A DNA stretch of 64,000 nt from Aulostomus chinensis (Eukaryota; Chordata; Actinopteri; Syngnathiformes; Aulostomidae), in assembly GCA_037954235.1 (NCBI GenBank), contig JBBMOA010000016.1, forward strand, positions 23,857,383 through 23,921,382, read 5' to 3'. How positions within the stretch are numbered: the stretch's first letter is position 1; the number at the start of each line of letters is the position of its first letter. Shown here one piece after another: positions 48,671-62,813 of this stretch. A program made the position numbers and the translations under genes. Below the pieces are notes generated by a model. That model saw nothing but the letters and a program-made list of their open reading frames with translations. It did no database searches and was not told the origin of the DNA.

Positions 48671-48704
48671 CACGGCCCAGCACGGCCCAGCACGGCCCAG
48701 CACG
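48671..48704. repeat. three-copy 10-bp tandem repeat
   Basis: CACGGCCCAG occurs three times head to tail, followed by a partial CACG. Confidence 0.9.
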
Positions 48705-51700
48705 CTTTCAGGAAACAACTATTTGTTTGTATGAGTCAGACTGACTGTTTGCTAGCATGAGCCAATTAAGCGTGGACTCCGGTTGGAAACTGAGCTTGAT
48801 AAATACCATGTAATATGATGTACTGTGCATAAACAAGCACAGAACACACATGCACTCAGGCGTGTAGAGACACGCATACATGCAGACCATAATTATCTTA
48901 ACCTTGAAAGATGCTCTTTGTTAGTTCCACTAAGACGCCATCTTCCTGCTGAAGCCAGGCCACCAACCGCCAGTGAACACTGTCAGCAGCACATCCAGAC
49001 AATTGCATGTCTGAAGCTTCAGCGATGAGGTGACAGGCTGAATCTGGTTATGGTCCAAGCCCTGGCTGGCTGATGAAGGAGACAGGATGAATGGGGTCTT
49101 ATCAGGTCGTGTTGAGTGAGCTCGAGCGGCAAAAAAGCTCAAAGCCCTCCAGAGATCTCTCTCAATCTGTCAGATGAGGATGAAATACTCGGGATACACA
49201 GCGCTCATACTTTAATGCCATGCTGTTTGCCTTGACGGCAGCATACACAAAGTGGGTAATTATTTTGCACTGTAGTTTTTTAAACAAGGCTTGTGTAAAT
49301 TGTTTCTCTCCAGTCTGGAGCCAGTGTTACATAAACAGAGTGCTATGAATACATTTGAGGATGCTAGACACAGAGAGGATGTGTCAGAGACGGAGGGAAG
49401 AACTCTTCTAAATACAGTGTTTAGAGAGTGAAGCCGGCTCAAGTCTACTCTCCGAGCCCTGAAGGTCATGACTGAGGCTGTCTATTTTCATTTCATCCTG
49501 TCTTGTTTTACTATACACAGGACAACATCTTACACCGGGAGCCTGCCTTTGAGTTTGAGAGCCTCACTGGTGGCATTTAACAATATGCTATGCTGTGCAT
49601 CTCCACTTGCAGCAAACTTAAAACAGCATTTCATCATTTTCCATTAAGAAGTCATTAGATCAGGAGACTCACGAAACATAGCACAGGGATTTTCAATATA
49701 CTTCCACAATAATATTACACAAGTGCGTGTCTGTACACTGACATCTGCTATATTGAAACGCAGCATTGATACCTGGTGACTATGAGCATTGTGGACAAAT
49801 CTAATTAATTAATAATTCCCATTCTCAATTCCTGTAAGACTATCAGTACATCCAAGATAATCATTATCCAATTTGCTTCAGTGGAGTTTATTTCAAGTGC
49901 CTTTGTCCACTGTGATAAGTCAGCTTTATCTAAAGCTTGTTATTCTATGCCTGCAGAACAGAACAATCCTGCCCTCCAACACGTTGACGATTCACAGAAA
50001 ACAAGAATTCCAAAATGTCATTTTTTTCCAACGACCTTTTCCCACTCCTCAAAAATAACTGCGAAATCTGCTTTTTCAAAATACTTTTATAGTCCTGTGA
50101 TGACATCATGGGTTACAACTGCAGTTGCAGTCTGGACTCCTGGGCTGGATTTGACATCCAGATGGGAAAAGGCTGGGGAATTCTGGGGAGCGGAGTCCTC
50201 TGTGGACTCTGTTCTGCAGTTGTCCAGGCACGAGGCCCAACATGACCATCTCATGGTGTAAACGCTGCTACAGTCGACATCTACCGACCAACTAATAGGA
50301 TTAGAAGACTACACTGATGACATCAGCAACTTTATCAGATCCACGCTGCCGTAATGATACAACATTATGTAACAGGTAACATGTCCCTACATACCCTGAC
50401 CAGCAGTGGCTTGTTTTCTCACTCTGGGCTACGACTGCAACCAAGACATCCCTAATTATGGCTGATTTGAGAAGAATTCAAAATTCACATTCCGTCTCTG
50501 CCAACAGATGCCCTAAATCTTACACACTGGTCCTTTTAAAGGTATTTCTCATGAAATTAAAAAGATCAAAATGCATAATAGAAAGAAAGTGTCTGATGGG
50601 ACATATGCAAATGAATACACATTCAAGCTTCCCCAATGCAATTAATAGACTACTGTCTTCAAAGACTTGACAATTTTCACACGGTTGTGATTTTTTTTTT
50701 ATATTTTAAGTGCCTATTTATTCTCCTTAATGCAGCAGAGGGGAATTAATCACATTTGCATTTTATTTTTTCTGACATTTCTTAAGTGTATGAGATTGCT
50801 GGATGAAAATAAGCCATTGTGTTGTCTCGCATTATTGGTTCTCAGAGACAGAGAAAACAACTCAGAACATGAACTTTCTGAGTGACCACTAATATCTGAC
50901 GGAAAGGACTGGTCTGAAACGTTTCACAACCTGTCAGCTCAGACACATGAGATAATCGATAGAGCTCCCATTGTAGACTAGATGTCTGCAGTATTGCCTC
51001 ATCCATTGAGAAAATCTTTTTTGCCCAGTTTGAGGTTTGCTCTTTTTACACAAGAAAGACAAATTGCGGTGCATCAGAGGAAGAAAATCACCCCTGATTC
51101 ACCAGAATACTGTGAGTGTGTGTCCTTCAGATTAGGTTTGATGTCCATTTTGAATGTCTCTGGAAAAAACGGAGGTGTTCCCATTACAAAGTGAGAGCTT
51201 CTTATCCCCTAACTGTGAACAAATGTAATCCGATAACTACATGAAGAGGTTCATTAGACATTTACCAATGATTTAAGAAAATAGGGGCAAGACTTTATAA
51301 TGTGCGAAGTAAACTTGTTTCAAGTCATTTTGTTTCTTTGACTGAGTTTAGTTGTGTGAAGACTGGGACCTTGCTAGCGCAGCTGGTGTAGCACAGATGT
51401 CACTGCCAGTTTCCAACCGATGGAGCTGTCATTTTCTCACCGAATGCATACATTTAAGTAGAAAATAGGCTTGCACTCATCATGCGTGTGTAGGTGCCAA
51501 AATGAGGCACAGACAGAAACCAGGCCTTGCGTCTCATACAATTGCATTTTTCTTGCCATTTCAGGGGCATAAACCTTGGAGCTGTTTGTCGACGAATAAC
51601 ACCAGAAAAACCAAAACTCATGTAATTTAAATAAGAACACCCCAAGCACAGGTGCATTTAGCTCCTACTCCTTACAATTCCTGTGTGCCTCGTGCTGCGC

Positions 51701-54700
51701 GTTGCATCCAGAACATCCATCTTTGATTTGAATGGACTGGACATGCTCCAAAGACACGAGTGCCTTAAGCCTTAGATTGTGTGTTTAGAACAATAAATAT
51801 GGCCCTTGGAGGGAAATCTTTGATTCGTTTCTGTTAAACAAACAAGCATCTAGTAGCTACTGGATTCAAAGATTGTCAAAGTCTTGGAAAGAAATTGGGG
51901 AAGTGGGAGTCGTGCTTTTTTCCTGCCTCAGAGCCACAGCTTCTGATAAGTAGCTCGCCGGTATGTTTTCATACACTTTATTCTGGCCCATTCCAATGCA
52001 CTACATCTTTTGCTTAGCCACGAGGAAGTGACACTTCACAGCAACACTGCTTTAACTGTACTGGTTGAGCTGGGACAGACTCTTGTGTACTGTCAAAGTT
52101 CGGCACATAAATAGTAATTCAGTGCTCCGGGCGAGGAGGAGACAGGGTTGTACTGGGGACCGCTCTACTGGACGAGAGCTCCTTAACTGCCTTCGCTGAA
52201 TGAAAAACAGGTAGCTCGGAGTGATAGGAAAAGGTTGGGCGCATCAACTGCTCCCTGTAATATATGTGAGACAGCACATTAAATAAAAACAAAAATGTAG
52301 GTAGTTAGAGTTTGAAGAACCTTGATCCCTGCACAGCAGCCGGCCTGATGCAGTAGAGGAGTGTTCAGGATTTATGTGGGCTTGTTTATTGATTTGAAAT
52401 TGAAATACAGTTTATTACTCCATCAAAAAATATGTCACACTCTGTCATGCCTTTAGAATAAGTAAAGTACATTATTTAGTTATTGAGAAACAAAAAGTAG
52501 AAGAGCAGCTTTCAACTCGTCAGTGCTTTACCGGCAAAATAATGCTCAAATTCATTTAGCACTGATTGGGGTACAGGGAGGGAAACCTCCACAATATGGA
52601 ATCCACCAGTGCAAACAACTGAAATAAACAGCATTACAGAGGAGCAGAGAGGCAATATAAGAGATTGCCCTGAGAGAGTGTAATGGAAAAGGACTTGTTT
52701 TGTCACAGCCCCTCATGGTGATAGAATGCCACATGCTCCCCTCTGACAGTGTGATATTGGCTTGGCACAGGCTTGATGAATGCATCAGCCATACGTCAGA
52801 CAAACCCCCTGCCCTTCCTGGAACACCACCCTGCAAGATGTTTATGCCGGGGTATAGAGACAGACATTGTGTAATAGGAATGGGACCATTGTCTGAAATG
52901 GCTTTATGGAAAGCGGGCAAGCCCAATTCCAATCCCGGCTATTATTTTAAATGGAATGTTATTACTCTTTTAGGTTTAGATGCATTGCTGCTTAGAAAAT
53001 AAGATGGGCATTTGGCTGAGGTGACTTTGCAGCACCCCTTGAGAGGATGGACTGCAACTTCCCCGTGCTTGGTTGTGGCAGAAGGTGAAGGCAAAGAAAG
53101 AAAGGAAGGCTGGCTGCTGAAAGGACGAGGGGCGCCCTTTCCTCCGGCAGGTGATGACCCCTCCCGGACCACCTGCCGTCCTGCCAGGGTCAAGCAATTA
53201 ATGCTGCCCTCCTTTGATTACCTCAGACAGCCTGGGGATACAACAGGCAGCAGATAGTGTCCCAGCCCAGGAACGGTGCACCAAGCGGAGGGGAGACAGC
53301 TCCGACGAAAGTTCAAGCTTGGGTCACATTGTTAACATACACAGCCGTTATAAACATCAGAAAAAGTAAGCCGCTTTGCCTAATTATTTAGCATTTGCAT
53401 AGTAATGCGGCATAAACACGCTTGGTTGTCTCTAAGCTCTGTCACACCTGCCTGCAGCTTCACCATCCTCACCTCCACTGTACACTTAATTTTACAATTT
53501 GCAGAGATAAAAGGTTTTTGAAACAGCAGGTGATATCATGCGTTGGGCTGTGAGGACCTAGTTTTGCAATTATCTTTATCTCCTCAGAAATGATAGTCGT
53601 AAGTATTAGGAGAAACGTGTGGAGAGGTGTGCTTGAGACCGACTGTCCAGATTCTAATTCTGCTGCCCGTGTTGCCCCATCCTTATCTCTGAAGCCCTGC
53701 TGAGGTTACACTCCCACCAAGCAAGACCTCAGTTAGCATTGTGGAAATCATTTTTTTGTAAATACATTTTTAGAAAACAGAAACAGTGAAGTAATTAAAT
53801 GAAGGGTGTGGCAAAGCAAAGGCTGTGAGAGATAATCTTGCTAGTACGCTTTCATGATCACACCTGGTAGCGACCCACTCTGACCCACGGCTTTAAACTT
53901 CTCTCCTCCTGCAGCTCCAAAGACACATTTCTAAGAAAAAAACCTGCACAGGGGGATTAGTTCTCCACATCGCAGCGTGAGTCAAGCTCCAACCTTTAAC
54001 AAAACTTTGATGAGTAAAGCGAGAGGTTCAATTAGGCTTCACTGGAACCATGATCCTCCTTGTCACATCAGGAGGAAGCTTACTGGTCTCTAACTAGGGA
54101 ACGTCAGCGGTATGTGACAGAGACGTATGGATGCTGTTGCTATCACGTCAGTGACAATGAGTGTATGTCTGTGAGGACCTATCAGTCGTTCTGGACAGTT
54201 TTAAAATTCCTACAGAGATATAACTTAGTTATTGACTAAATGTGAGACATGACATATGCATGACAGCATGCACATTAGAACCACTATCAACCCTCTAACT
54301 GTGGTAGACCTTGCTTTTGAATACAACCTTGGGCAAAAAAGTGTCCAGATCAAGTAATTTATGCTTAGAAATAAAACATTGACTTTCAAATGCATCAGCG
54401 CCTGAAGCGAGGCTTTGAGGCTGATTTGATCCCCCTTTGAGATGGCGAGAGATACGACCCATTCCCCCTAATAACATGCCAGAGACTGTGCAATCACACA
54501 GCAACAGCTAAAGTAATCACTGCGATGGCCCCTCCTCCCACTCCCTGAACCCAGTCTCAACCCTACAACATAACTGACATCAGTCTTGCATGTGCGCTCT
54601 TGGTTCAGACAAAGACGCACAAAGACGCAGTGTAAGCAAGTTCGTTGACGGTCCTGCCGCTGTGTGACCCCGTGCAACTCCACATTTTAGGACGGTTAAG

Positions 54701-57494
54701 CAGTTTCGGGTTGTTCATTGCCTTTTATATTTCTGTTGCCTAAGTCGGGATCAAACGGGGAGTTCCTCCACCTCATTGTTGATATGTTGTCTTCACTTTT
54801 CTTTAAGTCTTTTAAAATTCTAGATCAGTGATTCCTATCTGGGCCATTTTTACTGAACAAATCATCTTTAATCTTGCAATCAAGTTTGAAAATTTGCATA
54901 AATATCAGCGATTACATTTATTGTGCGATGTCTGGTTGGGTACTTTATTGTCCAGTGTCTAACAGAGGGTACAGGCTCAACATGTCACTATTTTTACCAA
55001 ATTTGTTTCCTCAGAAATTCTTATGAGTACAAGAACCTTCTATCAATTTGAATGCAACAGTGCCAAATTCTCACACAATCGTGCTTTCAAAAATATGTAA
55101 ATATGACATAAAAATGTAGCGAAATACTTTACATCTTACACTACATCTTGTTCTTGTGAGTTAAAGTACAAGTCAGATTCAAGAGTTTCACATTTTACAC
55201 TGGGTTGAGTTTTATTCAGTACGCAGGTGCCATAAAGAGCTCTTGTTTATTTATTCATTTATAGTTCATTTATTTCCCTAATTAATGATGTCTCTGACTA
55301 TGGTAACTATGTTTTGCTGGTAAATAAAACAGCAAAGATCACATGGACCCATGATTAGTAATCATGTTGCTCACAGTGTCGGTGCAATGGAAATTATGAC
55401 CTATCAGCCCATTAGCTGCCTGCTGAATGCCAAAACATTTTAGAAACTCAAACCTTGTCGAATGTCGCTCTGACGATGAATATAACCAGCGGAGGCTGAG
55501 CTTTGCTGTTTGGGACATAGGGATTATTACGCGATCGGTCTTATTTTCAGTCAAAATTTGACTTATGCTAATTAACATATAAACTGAACCTGACTACATC
55601 TAATAAAGGATTTGAAGCAAAATTAAATAAGCAGCTGACACTCACCAAGGTTACATGAATGTCTCAGACTTTATGGCTTAATATGAGCACTAGTGACAGG
55701 AGGATGGTGGGCCGGTCATAATGCTTTTCATTCACTATCTGTTTCTGCAGGCCATAGATAGACTACATAATTAATGGCTGTGAATCGTGCGCTTCTCTAT
55801 CTTTTTTTTCTTCTTCTTTTTTTTTTTTTAACCGCTCCCAAGGAGGTTGTGTAGATGGTCCAACTGGTTTGTTGGTGGTGGTTGTTTGTCTTTCAGACGG
55901 GTAACACAAAAAGTTATGGATGGATTTTCACAAAAAGACAATTATCAAGGGAAGATCCAGGATTTTTTTTTGTACTTTCTTAAATTATTCATTGAATATT
56001 AAATATAAAAAAAACAGGCATATCTATTGTCCTTTTTCTAAATATTTTCAGATAAATGCCAGTTTGAGTGACAGCTCTGCTTGTACTAGATTTGCGGGAC
56101 ATTAATTTGGGCTCAGAGAGTCCATTTTAAGTATTTATGGGCTATCTGAACATACTGAACAGCCAATTCCTGGTCCCTACTCATGGAATACAGATTCTCG
56201 GTCAGTGGCTCTGAATTTCAGACCATGACGTAGCAGCAGCTACCCCGCGTGCCAGTTCATGGCCTCCACGTTGGCCTCACAATCTGACATCTTCAGGTTA
56301 TGCAATTTTCAGACTTACAGATGGAAACAGCACATAAATGGCGGCCTCTTTTGCAGAGCTGGCGACAGTAAGTTTGACTCACTGCAGTGATAGTGAGCCT
56401 TGAACCTCGGCCTGTGGCTGCAGAGGTGTTTGACTGATCCTCCCACAGATGCATGGTTTTCTGTCAGCTTGAGAGGTTCCTACAACGTCGTGTTTTCACA
56501 CTGATCCAGAATCAGTATTTGCTCATGAGAATCAGGAGATATCAATCGAGCCTCCGGGTTCACTTCCTGGGTTGCTGTATCTGAAAGAGCATACACTAAA
56601 GACTCTGAACGCACAAGCCTCCTCAGTAAATGTCTTCATGCTTCTCCGCGGGGTGCAGCGGTGTAAAATTGTGTTCAAAGAGAGTGAATGAATGCTGGTT
56701 GGAGCTTGATGAGTCTCCTGTCCTTTTCTAAACCAATAGCTCGACCCACTCTGGCTTTATCACCGTGTGCCAGCCAAGCGTTATCTGTGCTACACTAAAT
56801 CAATTAGCATGTCATTAAGATAGCTTGTTCCAGCACAGTAAGCACGGAGGTGAGACTACATATCTGTACCAGTGGCGGAAGCTGAACTCAGAGGGCATCG
56901 TATCTCTGTGTCCGTGTGTTAGTGTGTGGCGGCTTGTATTTATTGGTGGGCTCTGTTGTGTACAAGAGCAGTGAGATATGGGAGTCATAAGTCCATAACC
57001 ACTTAACATCAAGGTTTTTCTCTGCATGAAAAAGTTGTTATCCAAAACCAGCAGCAACAAGCTCTTAGCCATAAAGTGAAATTACACAGAGCCCAGTATC
57101 TATCCAGGTGTTTCTTCTTGGGTGGTTATGTAACACTCAATAACATCCACAGTAATTACAACTACAACTTCACTTTTGTTGTTATCACAAACAACTTTTC
57201 AATTATGTACCCCTTATCTGAGAGAAGTGTGTAATCAAGAGTATGAATAGTGTTGTATTCATCATTTCTTTTTGCTCTCGCTGGGGACAAAAATGAACAG
57301 ACCATGCAATTTCTACCCATCATGAATCTGTGACAGAGACAAGAGCCTCCACAAAGGTACTGAGAAATGGATGGAAATGTTCACATATGACAGTCAAAAC
57401 TTGTTTAACATTTGAAGTAGAATGAAAACATTGTAATTTGCTGATTGATGTATTTATGAGTGAGTCTACCAGCAGCAGGAAAGCCTTCATACGC

Positions 57495-57507
57495 GGGGGG
57501 GGGGGGG
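57495..57507. repeat. G13 homopolymer
   Basis: Run of 13 G; creates artefactual Gly/Pro-rich frames. Confidence 0.9.
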
Positions 57508-58210
57508 TTACTTCTGCCTCTCGGAGGGTCTCGGAGCAAGTGTCTGAGTCTCTCACTTAGAGAGTCATGTTGTGTGAAAGAAGACACTTTTGCCTACATT
57601 GTGACAGAAAAATGTGAAGAGGAAAATTGTGCCTGTGAGGATTAGCAAGTTTAAAAGAAAGATGTGAGGGATAAAGAGGCCCTCTCCAACTCTCGATGTC
57701 AGCCACTCTCAAACGCCTGTCAATTAAAGGTCCTATTGTGCAGCATTATTGAAAATAATTCATGTGTCAGCTCAAAAATGAGATTTCTCTTTTTGTTTTT
57801 CTACGCCGCACCAACAAGTTGAATGAAAAGTGGAATGGCAGCATCAGATGCGAGCAGTGTAAGTATCCAACAGGTCCACGCTGTGAACTGATTTGTAGAG
57901 GTGTGACCACGAAGCTCAGAAAGGAGGAAAGATTCATTGGTTTACAAAATATCAAGTGTAGTTCAGCTGCAGACTGAAGTTGTACAGTATGTTGGGGGTG
58001 GTGTTAAAAGCTTTATATTAGTCTCTTCCTGTTCTCTCGAAGAAATGATAGTGCGCTCCACACTTTCCTCTCTCCCTTCCCTGTTTTCATTCTGTCATAA
58101 ATGTTCCCACCAAAACCATTTAGCCTTTCTTTTTCTGCGTAGCGGAAGACATTGAGAGAAGTAAGGATAACCATTGGAGTAAAGTTAGTTGTTTTTCCCC
58201 ATTTGTTACC

Positions 58211-58230
58211 AAAAAAAAAAAAAAAAAAAA
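58211..58230. repeat. A20 homopolymer
   Basis: Uninterrupted run of 20 A. No SINE or retrogene body was recognised upstream. Confidence 0.9.
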
Positions 58231-59573
58231 GAAAGATACAATTTATTAACTTGAAATTTGGAGAGGGCGGTGTTTCTTTTTTTGCAGGCTTTTATATTCT
58301 AGGGGGGAAATTGGTTTAATTGAGGGGAGGGGGTCAAAGTAGGCTCATCAGTCAGGTGCTGAGAATGGTTCCGCTTTTCTTTGAGGGGAGGAATTTTATC
58401 CTCATTCTTGTGATTTGTTATACATGCAAAACAAAAAGCTAATGAAGGGAGGGAGGTGGCAGCACCAATGTAGGTCAGATACGTTTCTTTTCTTTCTTCT
58501 CCTCCACTCTTGCTGTTTGAGTTGAGGAAGTTGCAGGATCTGGCTCAGGAAGACGGTCAGCAGGAAAGGAATAAAAGAGTAGATAGCTTCTAAAATGATG
58601 TGTTTGGAAGGGAAGGCAATGGGTTTTATCTGAGGGTATAAAACAAGATGATAAGAAAGTTATGTCCTTAAATGACGACCTACTTTAAAGTTACCTCATT
58701 TAATATGAATGGATTAAACAATCCCATTAAAAGAAAAAAAGAAAAAAAGGGGGGGGGGGATGTAATATTTCCTCATTTATCCAAAGAGAAACACATAAAA
58801 CTGCAAGGCTGAGCTGCTGCTCAGTTCTTTCCCTCATCTTACTCCTCGGCAAAATGTGGAGTTCCTGTATTAATGTGGAAAAACACTTCCCTCGCCATGT
58901 TCTCATTCCATATTCTCACAGATGCGAGGATAGGGGATACGGTATATTTTAGTTCAAGGTAAAGGTGGTATTCTCAGCAGAAGGGAAAATTCAGAGTCAT
59001 CTTACATCACAGAATATCATTCTGCAATTATCAGGAGTAATGGAGAAGCAACACCTTGGTTTTTTGGACACGATAGAGAGACGAGAGCTTAATCCCCATT
59101 TGTGCAGAGAGGATTTCTCTCTGAAGGCAAAAAGCTCCATCCACCAATTCAGATAAACACTGAAAATACTGTAGCGTTCGCCGCTCAAGATAAACTTTTC
59201 TTTATCTTTGACAGAACGGGCGTTTAATCAAAAACGCTTTTCATCTACCGACGCTATAAAGTGCTAAAAGTTAAACATTTAAGGAAAAAAGTTTTACTAC
59301 CATCAATTCCGAAATTGAATCCACACAATCTAACATCTATTTAAACACTGAAACTAGTAGCATTTAACTACACCAACCTGAGGTCAGGAATCAAAGAGCA
59401 CGCATCATATTATCAAGAATGAGGCAGATAATAAAATCCTCAGATCATAAAAGCCATAAAATCCCTATTCTACTGCCTCGGGCCAAATGGCTGCCACTAA
59501 TGTATTAGAGTACATGACATGCATTGGTGCCAGAAAAGTAATTCTATAACAGGGGAAAAAACTAATAAGGCAT

Positions 59574-59584
59574 CCCCCCCCCCC

Positions 59585-59669
<85 letters not shown>
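59574..59669. repeat. compound C12-(TC)n-(AC)n microsatellite
   Basis: Twelve C (59574-59585), then TCTCTCTC, then about 38 AC units. Confidence 0.95.
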
Positions 59670-59674
<5 letters not shown>

Positions 59675-60988
59675 AGCATGCCTACTGCCATGTCTGCAGG
59701 TGTTTGACAGAGAGCTTAACAAGAGAGAACAGTCCTCTCAGGTCAAACTGTTCGTCTCCATCCACAAGAGACAGTACAGTATGCGGGGGCGGAGCCGAGC
59801 GTTTAGTCATGCTCTCAGTTCCTGATCAGGCCATATCTCCCTGATGCTCTCAGTCACAGCAAAGGATTCAAAGAGGCTAGACACTGACTTCAAAAGACCA
59901 GTGCTGGCTTTGAACACCATGCCAGTTGCACAAGCCATCAGCGGCACATCACCATCCTCGAGGCGGGTGTGGAGCAAATTTGTGCCTCACTCGGCTGCAG
60001 ATGCTTCTCATGCCAAAGACTTTCACTAGATTCCAGACAATGAAAACACCAAGCAGCCAGAGAGCTCAAGTCCAAATCAACTCTGGGTTATAAAGCCTCC
60101 CTTCCAGCGTCCGTCTCATAGACAGGGAAGATTATCTAATACCTTATTCATTAATATTTTATAAGCAAAATGTGAAAAAGATGAAAGATCAAAAGAATGA
60201 GAACATATTCATGTCACACATTCTATGTAAACAATCGTTAAGTGAAAGCATTCATCGATCAATCAGTGAGTCAACTGAAAGATTGTCAGCTCCTCTGATA
60301 TTCGTATTCCTACTTGAAGCAAAGACAGCAGACAGTCCCCCTTTCCTGCCTCTCAGATGCCTTCTTGCTGGTTGGATTTATGATCTCAAAGTTAACACGC
60401 AAAAGAAGCAGTTTTAATGGGTCCATTTGGGCTTTGAGGAACTGTGAGAGATTTGCTGGACCCACATGCAGCGAGTCCCTCCGTACGTGTCACGGTGGCT
60501 CAGGTGTTGGAGCTGTTGGCTGGATGATGTTGGTATGTCTGCGTGGTCTCCCCTAGATGCTCCCGCCACCATGCTACGCTAGGCTAGCTCAACAGTAAGG
60601 CTGCAGAGGATGGGTCAAACGACAGTACACACCAGTGGGATTTGATCTGATTAAAAATGGCCAGCCTAACAGTTACATATCACCTTCCTCTCCCTTTGTG
60701 TACCTTGTAAAACCCTTGTTGAAAAAATCTGTCACTTTCCAAACCACAATCCTATTTCTGGCACAGTTTCTATCAGTTTACATTTCTATATGTATGTCCT
60801 CATAATCTTGTTCCTCTCTTTACTCTATAATACGGAAGCGTTAATTACTGGTGTGTGCTACTGCTACGTGACACATATGACACACAGGTAGTGGTGTCAC
60901 ATAAACAGCACATACCCCATTTGTATGCATCCGGGTCTGGCTTAACTTGGCTGGCCCTATTTCCTCAAGCATCTTATGGAAAAACAAT

Positions 60989-61016
60989 GATATATATATA
61001 TATGTATATATATATA
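60989..61016. repeat. (TA)n microsatellite
   Basis: TATA-type tract with one TG interruption. Confidence 0.9.
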
Positions 61017-62755
61017 ATTTTCTTATTTATTTAGTTTTTTTACATGCAGGGTAATAGAGTGTGCAGTAAATGTTCATCTTGGATTTCTGCGGTAACTCAT
61101 CATTAATGCCCTGAACACGTCGTAGCTCCCAGCTGACAGGAGCATTTACAGATGAAACAAAACGGTGTAAGATCCTGGTAGCAGACAGCTGTATGTGAGG
61201 ACACGCTGGAACATGAGTGGGCAGTTTCCACTCTGCTGTCTTATTGTAGACGCCAGCCTCTGTTAAAATAGTCTCTTTATTTAGGTTATAATGAGGAGAG
61301 AGCTGAAAGGTTAGCATCTTTTACAGTAGATGCTATCACTTTGACATAGATTACCGTGTATGAAAGTGACATTTCACAGGAAATGAATTGTGTGGATGAG
61401 GCCGATGGAGCAGAGGCTACTTTGAGAAAGGGCAGGGAGTTTCAACTTTGAGCTCTTCCAGGCAATTTTTCATCATTTTAGTCACATCCTATATAGGAGT
61501 GATAAACAAGCGCAGGAGGCACATATGTGCTTTACCAAATGCCGTGCATAACTGAGATAAAGCTGGTCACAATACGGAAAAAAATGTAATCTTCACATTG
61601 TATAAAGGTGAATTGCACAAATATAACCATGATAACAGCAACCATCCATCTTATTCAGCTCAATGACAATAAATGCCTCAATTTTGTCATGTTCAGGCTC
61701 CATCTGCCAAAAGCCAGACAGCCTCCGAACTGATATCCATTCAGACAGAAAAAGGCAGACATTCAAACATTCACCATGCTGTATTTATGCCTAACAGTCA
61801 CTTGACATTTGTCACAAATCGCTTTTAAGTCTCCAGCACTGGCTTGAGATGGAATTTATTATCTGGTGTCTTAAATGACAAATGCTGCTAATGTAAACAG
61901 ATCATTCTCCGAACAGGAGCGGAGGATGTAAACACCTTTTTTCTTTTTTCTTTTTCAGAGCATCCAAGACACAATGGAGTGTTTAATACCAAAGCCCAAA
62001 CCAGAGTGATGTTGAAAGGTGAAATCTCTACACATCCATTTAGTCCTGAGCGGCACAGTGTAGCAGAGCTTATTACGGACTCTCAATCTGTCTCAAGTGT
62101 TCAGACTGTGTAACGCAGTGCCGGGCGGCTGAGCCCTCGAAACGCTTCATTAAAAAGCTTGGCCATCCAGAACACATCCGTGGCAGCAAAATAAAGTGTC
62201 AGACCACATTTTTCATCTACAGATTAAACCTGTGTAAGACTGAATTAAATAGAATTAGATCTGAAAATTAGAAATAAACCAACACCAGCTGAGAGGAGGG
62301 TGAGTGTGCTGTGAATAAGGTAAGGCTGCTCTAATACCATATGGAGCGCTGGTGTTGGGTTGTCACTCGTGCTGTGATTGCAACCCTTTATACATTTTTG
62401 AAGAGATTAGAGCCTTCTGGTTGTTGTTCACACTTACACACATACACTACTGCATTTATTTGTGTGCAGAATACAGGAAAACAGAGGCTGACCTCTCTTA
62501 TTCTTTCATCTATTGTGATCTGAAGGATCATTCCTGCACTCCAGTCTCTCTAGATTAAAGGATCTGCTCTCCCTGGTCACAGAGAGACTGTTTATTCTTC
62601 CACAATGGAAGTCTAGGTGCTTTTAAGAGTATATTTCACACTGGCATTTGGTGCTCTTTGTACGCTAGTGAGTGCATCAGGACTACAGTGTGCTGGCCGG
62701 GGAGATAAACTCACTGCTAATCAATCACGCAGTGTTTTTTTAATTCCACCCACCC

Positions 62756-62758
<3 letters not shown>

Positions 62759-62810
<52 letters not shown>
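62759..62810. repeat. (CT)26 microsatellite
   Basis: Pure pyrimidine mirror repeat of 52 bp, a sequence class able to form triplex H-DNA. Confidence 0.95.
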
Positions 62811-62813
<3 letters not shown>
